A program made the translations under genes and the position numbers. A stretch of DNA of 64,000 bases from Chitinophaga arvensicola (GTDB lineage Bacteria > Bacteroidota > Bacteroidia > Chitinophagales > Chitinophagaceae): assembly GCF_900110835.1 (NCBI RefSeq), contig NZ_FOJG01000001.1:2119022-2183021 (forward strand). Reading direction: 5' to 3'. The notes under the pieces were generated by a model. It saw only the letters and a list, made by a program, of their open reading frames with translations, did not search any database and had not been told where the DNA came from. Shown piece after piece: positions 26,838 to 34,555 of the stretch (within the stretch, counting starts at the first letter, position 1; the number at the start of each line of letters is the position of its first letter).

Positions 26838-28324
26838 ATACGCACACCCTTGAAATCGGATTAGAGCATTACTTTGCTGTTTACCGTAACAAAATTATCG
26901 GTCAGCATCAATATTTTGATGGCCCTGTTGGCTCCCGGAAAATTATTTATGCCGACTGGACCGCCAGCGGACGCGCCTATGGCCCTATTGAGCAATGCAT
27001 ACAGCAGGAGGTGCTTCCCTTCACCGGGAATACGCATACGGGTACTACCATTACCGGGACATTGATGTCTGAAGCCTATGAAGCAGCTAAACAAATAGTG
27101 AAATCGCATGTACATGCCAGTGAAGAAGACCGGTTGCTTTTTTGCGGCAGCGGTATGACAAGTGCTGTCAACAAGTTGCAAAGAATATTGGGAATGCGGG
27201 TGCCGGAGCAATTTGCAGTATCCATCCCGGAGGAATTAAGACCAGTTGTTTTCGTGACACATATGGAGCACCACAGCAATTACCTGAGCTGGCTGGAAAC
27301 TATCGCCACCGTAGAAATGATCGGCTGTGATGACAGCGGTAATGCAGACATGATGCATTTCAAATTATTACTGGAGCAATTCGCGCAGCGGCCTTGCAAG
27401 ATAGCTGCCGTCACTGCCTGTTCCAATGTGACCGGCATACAAACGCCTTATCACGATATCGCGAAACTGATCCATGCATATGACGGATACTGTTTTGTAG
27501 ACTTTGCCTGTTCTGCACCTTACTGCACTATTGATATGCATCCACCGGAAAGTGATACACACCTGGATGCCATTTATTTTTCTATGCATAAATTTCTCGG
27601 AGGCCCGGGTACACCGGGGGTATTGATTTTTAATAAAGCACTTTACAGGAATGGGGTACCTGACCAGCCAGGTGGTGGTACAGTGAGATACAGCAATCCC
27701 TGGAAAGTACGCGAATACGTTACTGATATTGAACAACGGGAAGATGGTGGTACCCCGCCTTTTTTGCAGGGAATAAAAGCGGCGATGTGTATCCGGTTGA
27801 AGGAAGAGATGGGTGTTGCCAATATTCAGCGCCGTGAAGAAGAGCTGTTGGCCATTGTTTTCCCCCGGTTGGCAAAGGTAAAGGGAGTGCAGGTCCTGGA
27901 AGCAGGTATTACCAGAAGATTAGGTGTGGTCTCTTTCATTGTGGAAGATGCACCTTATAACCTGATCGTTAAACTGCTGAATGACCGCTTTGGGGTGCAG
28001 ATGCGGGGAGGCTGTTCCTGCGCAGGTACTTATGGACACTTATTGTTGCAGGTAGATCAGCTACAGTCATATGCTATCAGGGATGCCATTCTTTCCGGGG
28101 ATTTGTCGGCGAAGCCCGGCTGGATCCGTTTATCGCTGCATCCTGTGATGACGGATGCAGAGATCGGGTTCATCCTCGATGCCATTGAAGCTACTGTTTT
28201 AAACTGGAGACACTGGGCGGGTGATTATGCTTATGATCCTCATTCAAATGAATATTTCTTCAACGGCGGGGTAGGGGATACGAGGCGGCAGGTAGAGGGC
28301 TGGTTTGATATTAGTGAATGGTAA
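26834..28324 (+). CDS. PLP-dependent class V aminotransferase, cysteine-desulfurase-like
   Basis: 496 residues. Fold-type I PLP enzyme with THMEHHSNYLSW (His146 stacking on PLP), FVDFACSAP (Asp223) and the PLP lysine in SMHKFLGG (Lys253). RGGCSCAGTYGH near the C-terminus (Cys394, Cys396) lies where cysteine desulfurases carry their catalytic Cys, so sulfur or selenium transfer from cysteine is plausible. It is longer than IscS/SufS (about 400). Its start overlaps the DUF4395 stop by four bases, so translation is coupled. True reaction unproven; it could act on another amino acid. Confidence 0.83.
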   Translation: MNTHTLEIGLEHYFAVYRNKIIGQHQYFDGPVGSRKIIYADWTASGRAYGPIEQCIQQEVLPFTGNTHTGTTITGTLMSEAYEAAKQIVKSHVHASEEDRLLFCGSGMTSAVNKLQRILGMRVPEQFAVSIPEELRPVVFVTHMEHHSNYLSWLETIATVEMIGCDDSGNADMMHFKLLLEQFAQRPCKIAAVTACSNVTGIQTPYHDIAKLIHAYDGYCFVDFACSAPYCTIDMHPPESDTHLDAIYFSMHKFLGGPGTPGVLIFNKALYRNGVPDQPGGGTVRYSNPWKVREYVTDIEQREDGGTPPFLQGIKAAMCIRLKEEMGVANIQRREEELLAIVFPRLAKVKGVQVLEAGITRRLGVVSFIVEDAPYNLIVKLLNDRFGVQMRGGCSCAGTYGHLLLQVDQLQSYAIRDAILSGDLSAKPGWIRLSLHPVMTDAEIGFILDAIEATVLNWRHWAGDYAYDPHSNEYFFNGGVGDTRRQVEGWFDISEW

Positions 28325-28440
28325 TACAAGCGAATTTATTCCCGTAAACCATTTTTTTATGGATGAACAAGTGTTTTCCTGATTTTTTTATAAAAAAGGC
28401 GATATACGGTTTCCCGTAAAATTCTACACTTTTCATCCTC

Positions 28441-28448
28441 TATTTTTG
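28441..28448 (+). promoter_or_regulatory. Candidate -7 box of the small Cys/His protein gene
   Basis: TATTTTTG fits TAnnTTTG and lies 28 bases before the ATG at 28477. No -33 TTG at the expected distance. Confidence 0.4.
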
Positions 28449-28476
28449 TTACGTAATCAGTAACTATCCATTCATT

Positions 28477-28686
28477 ATGAGTTTGACTTACTACGTATCA
28501 AAAATTCAGCAATCCACCGGAGAGCATGAAGTGCATGATGAAACCTGCAGTGTGCTTCCCAGACCCGAAAACAGAATTGAGTTAGGCAAATTTTCCGGTT
28601 GTTGGCCGGCTGTCAGCGCAGCTAGAAAAATCTATTTAACGGCTGATGGTTGTAAGATATGTTCTGCGGGGTGCCATACAAGGTAG
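28477..28686 (+). CDS. Small Cys/His-rich protein of unknown function
   Basis: 69 residues. It has HEVH (His17, His20), Cys24, Cys42 and a terminal DGCKICSAGCH (Cys59, Cys62, Cys66, His67). The pattern YYVSK...GEHEVH...C...LG.F..C..AV..A...DGC..C recurs, to my memory, in short uncharacterised proteins of many bacteria. The spaced Cys/His residues could hold a zinc ion. No membrane segment or signal peptide. A promoter-like box precedes it, so it is probably a real monocistronic gene. Confidence 0.65.
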   Translation: MSLTYYVSKIQQSTGEHEVHDETCSVLPRPENRIELGKFSGCWPAVSAARKIYLTADGCKICSAGCHTR

Positions 28687-29054
28687 TCAAGATAATAAAC
28701 AGATACATTTACTTTTCCTTCCGCTATTTTATCCGTTACATTTCATGCTGTAAACCTGTAATTTTTTTTAAGATAAAAATATTGCCGTCGTCATACTGTC
28801 TTTGAGATTTTATGAGATTGATAATGATACAGGTGTACATGTCCTCAGTAGCAGAAATATCTTAAGACCTATTGCAGAGAGCCGGCAAAACAACATTGAA
28901 GAACGCCATGAGGAGTCATCATACGCTTTGGGAATGGGAGCGGCGTTCTTCAAAATTTTTCTTGTTGTTAGCTTACCACTGAGGTTAATTTCTTTCTCAA
29001 TTATTACCCGAATACACTACTTCATTTCATTTACCAAAATTTGAATCATTAATT
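28687..29054. other. Gene-poor stretch of about 370 bases
   Basis: An 80-codon frame (28802-29044) is open only from a TTG and has no family resemblance, though its end is hydrophobic. It may be chance or a remnant. The first ATG inside the region opens only a 17-codon frame. No RNA gene or terminator was recognised. Confidence 0.4.
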
Positions 29055-30422
29055 ATGGGTTGGTCATATCGTAAATCAGTCAGTGCCGGGCCGTTCAGGA
29101 TAAATTTTTCAAAAAAGGGAATCAGTTATTCAATGGGAGTAAAAGGCGCACGTGTTAACTTTGGACCCAGTGGCACACATGTCAGCTTAAGTGCGCATGG
29201 TATCAGTTACCGGAAAAAAATATCAGGTCCTGTTTCTCCCTCACCTCTCCGTATCCCGGCAACAGCCGTCATCGAAACACAAAATAATATCGCGTCTGCC
29301 ACTGTAGAAGAATTAACAGATAGTGATTCCCACGCGTTTATTACTGAATTGAACGAGAAGTGCAAAAAGGTTTCGTATACGAAAGTTGCAAGAACGCTAT
29401 TCGTAACTATTCTCTTAATGATATTGTTCTTTTCTTATGGAAAAAGGGAAATAATAATAAGGCCGGCAACAGATAACACTATTGTGAGAATAGTTGCATT
29501 TAAGGGTGCTCATATCAGAAAGGAACCTGATGTGAAATCCCGGATTTTAAAAACTGTGGCTTATGATCAGCAATTCAAGTTACTGGACAGCGCTGATCAA
29601 AAATGGTTTAAAGTAGAGTTGCTGGATTCGTCCGGGTATGTTAACCGCGAATTGGCGGCAACAGAACATTTGTTTTCTGAAGCAATAAAGGAAAAAGAAA
29701 CTTACCTGGTAAATGAGTATCTCATACCTGAAATATTGTTGTGTATCATCCTTTTTATTCCATTGATCTTTTGGCTGCGAAAGCAGGATAAGAAGCGATT
29801 TAGTATGAATCTGCAGTATGATATAGATGATAACTATCAGCAGGTTTACCAGCAGTTCAAAACGCATTTTGTTACTTTCTCAAGGTCGGCCAGAGTCTGG
29901 CAATATGTGCATGCAGAAGGTACTGCAGATTACAAGCGAAATGCAGGTGCAGGCAAATTGATAAAAAGGGTAAGGGTACGGGCGTTATCAGAAAATAAAG
30001 TGCCGATGCCTTATTTTATTACAAACGTGGCCATTCCGTTTATCGCACTCAATAATATGGAGTTATACTTTTTGCCTGAGCGATTGCTTATAAAGCGCGG
30101 GAATACCTTCGCGGCGGTATTTTACAGGAATTTACGCATAACGGGCAGCATCAGCGAATTTATTGAATCAGAGAGCTTGCCGCATGATGCAAGAGTAATC
30201 GACTATACCTGGCGTTATGTCAATAAATCCGGCGGCCCCGACAAGCGCTTTAATGATAATCGTCGGATTCCTGTATGTGCTTACTCCCAGTATACCTTTA
30301 CATCAGGTACCGGTATTTTTGAAATCATTGCCACATCAAAGCCCTCGGCCATGGATAATTTTGCTGAATTTGTTATGAAGATAGGTGCATTGCAAAACAG
30401 GATGGGTACTTGTTATCAGTGA
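29055..30422 (+). CDS. DUF4236 protein with SH3-like domain and two membrane helices
   Basis: 455 residues. Residues 1-55 are a DUF4236 domain (MGWSYRKSVSAGPFRINFSK, then NFGPSGTHVSLSAHGISYRK). A membrane helix lies at about 111-129, a bacterial SH3-like domain at about 143-203 (GAHIRKEPDVKSRILKT, then KWFKVEL...GYVNREL), a second helix at about 223-241, and a cytoplasmic C-terminal region of about 210 residues without a recognised family. The SH3-like part would face the periplasm between the two helices and may bind cell wall. Function unknown; no operon partner. Confidence 0.75.
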   Translation: MGWSYRKSVSAGPFRINFSKKGISYSMGVKGARVNFGPSGTHVSLSAHGISYRKKISGPVSPSPLRIPATAVIETQNNIASATVEELTDSDSHAFITELNEKCKKVSYTKVARTLFVTILLMILFFSYGKREIIIRPATDNTIVRIVAFKGAHIRKEPDVKSRILKTVAYDQQFKLLDSADQKWFKVELLDSSGYVNRELAATEHLFSEAIKEKETYLVNEYLIPEILLCIILFIPLIFWLRKQDKKRFSMNLQYDIDDNYQQVYQQFKTHFVTFSRSARVWQYVHAEGTADYKRNAGAGKLIKRVRVRALSENKVPMPYFITNVAIPFIALNNMELYFLPERLLIKRGNTFAAVFYRNLRITGSISEFIESESLPHDARVIDYTWRYVNKSGGPDKRFNDNRRIPVCAYSQYTFTSGTGIFEIIATSKPSAMDNFAEFVMKIGALQNRMGTCYQ

Positions 30423-30726
30423 GGATGACATGATTACGGTTATATTATGCTGGCGTATAGTTATTCAACAATTTAAGGACTGCCGTATTAACTTATCCAA
30501 GGGAGAACATTTAAGAAACATATATGAAGTGATGCACTTTGTCATGTATAAAAAAGTGAATTATCTCTATCCGATATTCACCTCATGTATAATTTCTATG
30601 TATGAAACCTGATAAGCCATTTAATGATCTTATTCACTGCCTCTACAAAGAGCGATTATAACCCTGCCTATATTAAGGCAATTGGTTAATTTCTAAGTGG
30701 CTTTAAGTCTTTAAGCCAGTTTGATT
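30423..30726. other. AT-rich intergenic stretch of about 300 bases
   Basis: Lies between the convergent ends of the DUF4236 gene and the archaemetzincin gene. A 75-codon frame (30385-30612) starts inside the upstream gene and looks like chance. No terminator hairpin, tRNA or repeat was seen. Confidence 0.4.
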
Positions 30727-31617
30727 TTATTTTATTACATCTGAATCAAGTTTTAAAACTTTAGCATCCCATTCCAGATTATTTTCCAGGCAAAAGTCAT
30801 ATAGCTGTTTGAGCCTTTGTTTATTATCATATCTGAAGTTCCAGAATAATTTCTTTTGACATTCGGAACAAAGGCGGTTACTTGATAGATCTGTTTCCTG
30901 TAAACTGTTACTGCCATTCATAACACACATTGCAAACGTGCAATGTTGAATAGACATCATGTGGCCTATTTCGTGAGAAGAAATATTTACCAGTCTTCTT
31001 AAGAATAACCCGAAATTGACGGTATCCAGCTGTTTGTTTTGTAGTCTGTAAATCGAGGATACGCCAACTCTCCTGGTATAAGATGCCAGTCCGAATACAT
31101 AATTCCAATCATTTTTTGGATACAGGTCTTTCGCACTGATGGCCAGTAATGCAATGCCATCTCTGGGTGTTTTTTCCCAGAGTAAGCTATCCAGAACATA
31201 AGGAGCCAGCAATTGTATGTTGTTGTTTCCTTTCTGTCGGATGGCATATGGAGGAACTGTTTTGTCTGTTACCTTCTTCAGTAATATTGTTTTTAACTGA
31301 AAGAAAATTTCTACATAATCCCTTGTCAGCTTCAAACCTTTCTCCTGAAGTGGGGTGAAGTCGCCGATAGGCATTAAATAAATTACTGCTTTGTGAGATG
31401 TGGGTCTTATCGGTTTACTTCCTTTGTATGCTTCAAAAGTTTGTCCTTTTTCTTTATGTTCAAAAAGCCATTCACCTGCTTTGGGGGTTTTCAGTTTTAC
31501 ATCATTTTCGCCAATGGCCCTGAAGTATTCGGATTGTGCCAGCATGACGGGATCTTTCTCTTTCCTGTTATTACAGGATAAAAGAACAAGTGTTATCGCA
31601 ATGATGATGGTTCTCAT
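30727..31617 (-). CDS. Archaemetzincin-type zinc metalloprotease, lipoprotein
   Basis: 296 residues from ATG 31617, where a lipoprotein signal begins (lipobox VLLSC, Cys15); the longer frame starts at a TTG 96 bases upstream. The active site reads HEIGHMMSIQHC (His215, Glu216, His219, His225), followed by CVMNGSNSLQETD and CSECQKKL, so the metzincin zinc ligands, the Met-turn and the four-cysteine second zinc site of archaemetzincins are all present. Archaemetzincins are presumed peptidases with poorly known substrates. The lipid anchor places this one outside the cytoplasm, where the family is not usually described. No operon partner. Confidence 0.88.
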   Translation of the reverse strand: MRTIIIAITLVLLSCNNRKEKDPVMLAQSEYFRAIGENDVKLKTPKAGEWLFEHKEKGQTFEAYKGSKPIRPTSHKAVIYLMPIGDFTPLQEKGLKLTRDYVEIFFQLKTILLKKVTDKTVPPYAIRQKGNNNIQLLAPYVLDSLLWEKTPRDGIALLAISAKDLYPKNDWNYVFGLASYTRRVGVSSIYRLQNKQLDTVNFGLFLRRLVNISSHEIGHMMSIQHCTFAMCVMNGSNSLQETDLSSNRLCSECQKKLFWNFRYDNKQRLKQLYDFCLENNLEWDAKVLKLDSDVIK

Positions 31618-31735
31618 GAAATTGTTGTTGGTAGTTTGGGATGAATCAGGTCCGGGATTTTGGCTAAAGTAATTAATTATATTGGCCTTGCCGTGTTGGG
31701 AGGTTGGTAACAAGGGTATAGATCAACTATAAAAA

Positions 31736-31762
31736 AGAAGCCTGCTCACTGAGCAGGCTTCT
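31736..31762 (-). terminator. Terminator downstream of tRNA-Asp
   Basis: Perfect 13-bp arms (31736-31748 and 31750-31762) around a one-base gap; the real loop will be a few bases larger. Read on the minus strand it ends in a T-run, as expected after the tRNA gene. Confidence 0.85.
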
Positions 31763-31775
31763 CCGAGATTTTCCG

Positions 31776-31849
31776 CGGACCGGACGGGACTCGAACCCGC
31801 GACCTCCGCCGTGACAGGGCGGCATTCTAACCAACTGAACTACCGATCC
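31776..31849 (-). tRNA. tRNA-Asp (anticodon GTC)
   Basis: 74 bases, read on the minus strand. Acceptor arms GGATCGG and CCGGTCC pair with one G-U. The D-arm (GTTCAGTTGGTTAGAAT), the anticodon loop CTGTCAC with anticodon GTC, and the T-arm (GGGTTCGAGTCCC) are all recognisable. The discriminator base is G, as in other tRNA-Asp. CCA is not encoded. A -7-like box lies upstream at 31899-31906 and a terminator downstream. Confidence 0.96.
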
Positions 31850-31898
31850 ATTCCATCTGCCAGCTTTTCAGCCGTTAGATATTCCCCGTTTGGGGTTG

Positions 31899-31906
31899 CA
31901 AATATA
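31899..31906 (-). promoter_or_regulatory. Candidate -7 box for tRNA-Asp
   Basis: TATATTTG on the minus strand fits TAnnTTTG. It is 50 bases upstream of the tRNA 5' end, and a small CCCC/GGGG hairpin lies in the leader between them. Confidence 0.45.
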
Positions 31907-31939
31907 TAAATTATAATTCCAATTCTCCAAATATTTTTA

Positions 31940-32608
31940 TCATACATTCTTTTTATAGTCCAGCAGGGCCAGGCGACCGTAGTGATCTGCCAGACGCGTT
32001 GTTTCCGGTAAACGATATTGTGTACACAGTTGCAGCACCTGTGCAGTGGCGGTGGCCAGGGAAATTTTATGCCCGGTGGAAACAAATACCGGGTTGATAC
32101 CTTTTTGTGTTCTCAGGGCGTTGCCGATATGCTCTCCATTTTCTATCAGGGGAGCGATGCTGCCCCTTTCTTCTTCCAGGTCATGGTATTCACCGCATAG
32201 CCGGGTTTTGCCGCAGCCGATTACCGGTTTATGGATAGTAACCCCGAAATGACAGGCCATTCCAAAACGACGTTGATGTGCCTGGCCCTGGCTGTCGCAG
32301 ACAATCAGATCCGGTTGAAAGGGCAATTTTTCCCAGGCCTTTAATAAAGGAGGCATTTCCCGGAAGGAGAATAATCCAGGTATATAAGGAAAGGTAACTT
32401 CCATTACATGTGTGGCAACAGCTATCACCTGCAGCGTACCGGCGTCCAGCAACACAATGCTGCCGGCAATGAGATCACTGTCTTTATCGTATTCCACATC
32501 GGTGCCGGCAATAATCTGAATTTGCGCCGGCAATTCATCTGTTGTGATCACCTGTTGCCGTAATTCTTTCTGTATCGCTATCGCTTCTTCTTCCGTCAAT
32601 ATATCCAT
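31940..32608 (-). CDS. nfi: Endonuclease V
   Basis: 222 residues, the usual length. Family motifs: GTDVEY (catalytic Asp36), VTFPYIPGLFSFREMPPLLKA (the wedge motif PYIPG and the catalytic Glu) and VCDSQGQAHQRRFGMACHFGV. The enzyme nicks DNA (and inosine-containing RNA in some organisms) one base 3' of deaminated adenine, starting repair. It lies upstream of tRNA-Asp on the same strand without an obvious shared function. Confidence 0.93.
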   Translation of the reverse strand: MDILTEEEAIAIQKELRQQVITTDELPAQIQIIAGTDVEYDKDSDLIAGSIVLLDAGTLQVIAVATHVMEVTFPYIPGLFSFREMPPLLKAWEKLPFQPDLIVCDSQGQAHQRRFGMACHFGVTIHKPVIGCGKTRLCGEYHDLEEERGSIAPLIENGEHIGNALRTQKGINPVFVSTGHKISLATATAQVLQLCTQYRLPETTRLADHYGRLALLDYKKNV

Positions 32609-32733
32609 AGTGCTTTATGAAACAGGTAGAAAGATAAGATATAGGAACGTAAGATGTACGCTTTATAAATATTCTCAACAAAATCTTTACGGTTTGAAAA
32701 AGTAAATTTATATTTGGATGAGACCTATCAGTC

Positions 32734-32776
32734 CAACTTAATTTTCAATCAAAGCACAGTAACAACTTAATTTTCA
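32734..32776. repeat. Perfect 14-bp direct repeat upstream of the ECF sigma gene
   Basis: CAACTTAATTTTCA occurs at 32734-32747 and again at 32763-32776, 29 bases apart (start to start), close to three helical turns. Such spacing would suit a regulator bound on one face of DNA. Confidence 0.7.
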
Positions 32777-32890
32777 CGGATGAACAGAACAGGTGATATG
32801 CACCTTTCACTTGTATGGCTTTGCTAAATCGATTTTGAAGAGAACATAGCAAAAAATATCAACCTTAATATCTACGTAATATTAGACAAT

Positions 32891-32898
32891 TACTTTTG
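32891..32898 (+). promoter_or_regulatory. Candidate -7 box of ECF module 1
   Basis: TACTTTTG fits TAnnTTTG, 23 bases before the sigma-factor ATG. No -33 TTG at the expected distance. Confidence 0.4.
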
Positions 32899-32920
32899 TA
32901 GGGACTGTTATATTCCAATT

Positions 32921-33520
32921 ATGTCTGCGCTTAAGAAAATATCTTACCAACATACCTCCTGTACTTCCGCACAGGCGGACTACGAAGCCGTGGTAGCTAT
33001 CTACTGGGATAAGTTACTGGGTATCGCGTCTGCCAAAACAAATCCACATGATGCTTTTGACATTGTACAGGATGTACTCATGAGTTTATGGGTAAAATGG
33101 GAAGAAGTACCTAAAGATGAAACGCTGGAATTTTACCTCCTCCATGCACTGAAACTGCGCGTATTCAATTACTACCGTACCAACGGCCGCTATCAGGCAC
33201 ACCTGAAAAGACTGGAAGTGGTATTAAATGATACACTCGAATCATCCGACGCCCTCGTACCGGATGTACTCCATGAACTGAAAGATGCTATTGTCAGCGA
33301 AGCACTGGATATTCTTTCTCCAAGCCAGCGACAATTATTTATTCTCCGGGTTAACTACCATTATTCTTACCGTAAAATTGCAGAGCAACTGGGTATAGAT
33401 GCCGCATCAGCAAGGGTTTTATATAGCCGCGCCCTCAAACAGGTGAAGGCTCATATTAAATCAAATCCAGCTTTATCCGCCAGCCTTATCTCCTCCCTGA
33501 TGGTGTTTACAATTTCTTAA
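32921..33520 (+). CDS. ECF RNA polymerase sigma factor (module 1)
   Basis: 199 residues. Region 2 contains AFDIVQDVLMSLWVKWE and region 4 the helix-turn-helix LSPSQRQLFILRVNYHYSYRKIAEQLGIDAASARVLYSRALKQV (quoted in part). It should recruit RNA polymerase to the promoters of its own module. The anti-sigma FecR gene follows 47 bases downstream, then susC and susD, the standard Bacteroidota trans-envelope signalling order. It resembles the other two sigma factors only in fold, so each module likely has its own promoter specificity. Confidence 0.92.
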   Translation: MSALKKISYQHTSCTSAQADYEAVVAIYWDKLLGIASAKTNPHDAFDIVQDVLMSLWVKWEEVPKDETLEFYLLHALKLRVFNYYRTNGRYQAHLKRLEVVLNDTLESSDALVPDVLHELKDAIVSEALDILSPSQRQLFILRVNYHYSYRKIAEQLGIDAASARVLYSRALKQVKAHIKSNPALSASLISSLMVFTIS

Positions 33521-33567
33521 CCTTGACCTGAGTTAACATTTTTTGTGTTGCGGTTATTCATTAACAG

Positions 33568-34521
33568 ATGGCAACACAAAGATATCCAAGGGCTGAAGCC
33601 TTACTGAGAAAATTTCATGCTGGAAAATGCACGCAGGAAGAGTTGGCATTATTGGACAACTGGTATGACGGACTGAATAACGACGCTACTTTATCAGCGA
33701 TCGAATCTCATCTCCTCAAACAGCAATTCCTGACCAACTTCCGCAGTACACTGCCAGCCGCTCCGGTGGCATGGTGGAAACGTCGTTCCCTGCAATGGTC
33801 GGTCGCTGCCAGCCTGTTATTACTGGCCGGCGCCGTATGGATGTGGAATAACCAGACTACTCCGCCCAATACCCGCATAGCAGAACTGAAATCATTTGTG
33901 GTGACCAACGAAACCAGTAACATCAAACTCGTGGTATTACCGGATAGTTCCCGCATCTGGCTGAATACGGCCGCCTCCCTGCGTTGGAAAGAAGACTTCA
34001 ACCGCCAACGCCGCAACGTACAACTTACCGGAGAAGGATTTTTTGAAGTACAGGGCAATAAAGACAAACCATTTGTTATTCATACACGCGACCTCGCCAT
34101 CCAGGTACTCGGTACAAAGTTTAACGTAGAAGCCTATGCCGGCGAAGGATTAACACGCGTATCACTGGTGCAGGGTAAAGTGAAAGTAAATGCCAAAAAA
34201 GACAGCACCATTTTAAAACCTGGTTTTGCTGCCTCCTTTAATAATGGAGATAAAGGCCTGAACATTGCCGCTACCGAAGCCGGTAAAGTGGCTGCCTGGA
34301 AAGAAGGCGCCTTCAGCGCTACAGACCTGCCTTTCAAAGATGCCGTGATGCGCCTGTGTACACACAACGGATACCAGGTGAAATGGGAAAATACACAAGG
34401 CATCGATAAAAATATTTCTGTGCTGTTCAAAAAAGACAGCTTCACCAAAATGCTGGCAAATCTATGCTACATCAGCCGTAAACAATTCCGAATTTCCGAC
34501 AGACAGGTGACCATTTATTAA
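33568..34521 (+). CDS. FecR-type anti-sigma factor (module 1)
   Basis: 317 residues: a cytoplasmic N-terminal sigma-binding part (to about 70), a membrane helix at about 77-95 (SVAASLLLLAGAVWMW), a periplasmic FecR domain (LPDSSRIWLNTAASLRW, LTGEGFFEV, VLGTKFNVEAY) and a C-terminal DUF4974-like domain. It holds the sigma factor silent until the STN domain of the loaded SusC signals. Flanked directly by its sigma gene and by the STN-bearing susC. Confidence 0.93.
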   Translation: MATQRYPRAEALLRKFHAGKCTQEELALLDNWYDGLNNDATLSAIESHLLKQQFLTNFRSTLPAAPVAWWKRRSLQWSVAASLLLLAGAVWMWNNQTTPPNTRIAELKSFVVTNETSNIKLVVLPDSSRIWLNTAASLRWKEDFNRQRRNVQLTGEGFFEVQGNKDKPFVIHTRDLAIQVLGTKFNVEAYAGEGLTRVSLVQGKVKVNAKKDSTILKPGFAASFNNGDKGLNIAATEAGKVAAWKEGAFSATDLPFKDAVMRLCTHNGYQVKWENTQGIDKNISVLFKKDSFTKMLANLCYISRKQFRISDRQVTIY

Positions 34522-34555
34522 ACAACACGTGAACGCTCCTGAAAACATTTAACTC

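Larger units (their letters stand above)
32609..32920. promoter_or_regulatory. Upstream region of ECF module 1 with direct repeats
   Basis: About 310 bases between endonuclease V and the sigma-factor gene, without a gene. It contains a 14-base perfect direct repeat, a candidate -7 box close to the sigma gene and a second TATATTTG at 32709-32716. Confidence 0.5.

Noticed and set aside
28802..29044. 80-codon frame in the gap before the DUF4236 gene
   Set aside because: It starts at a TTG, shows no family resemblance and no promoter-like box; the hydrophobic end may be chance. Kept only in the description of the gap.
30385..30612. 75-codon frame overlapping the end of the DUF4236 gene
   Set aside because: It begins inside a real gene in another frame and runs into AT-rich DNA without any protein features.
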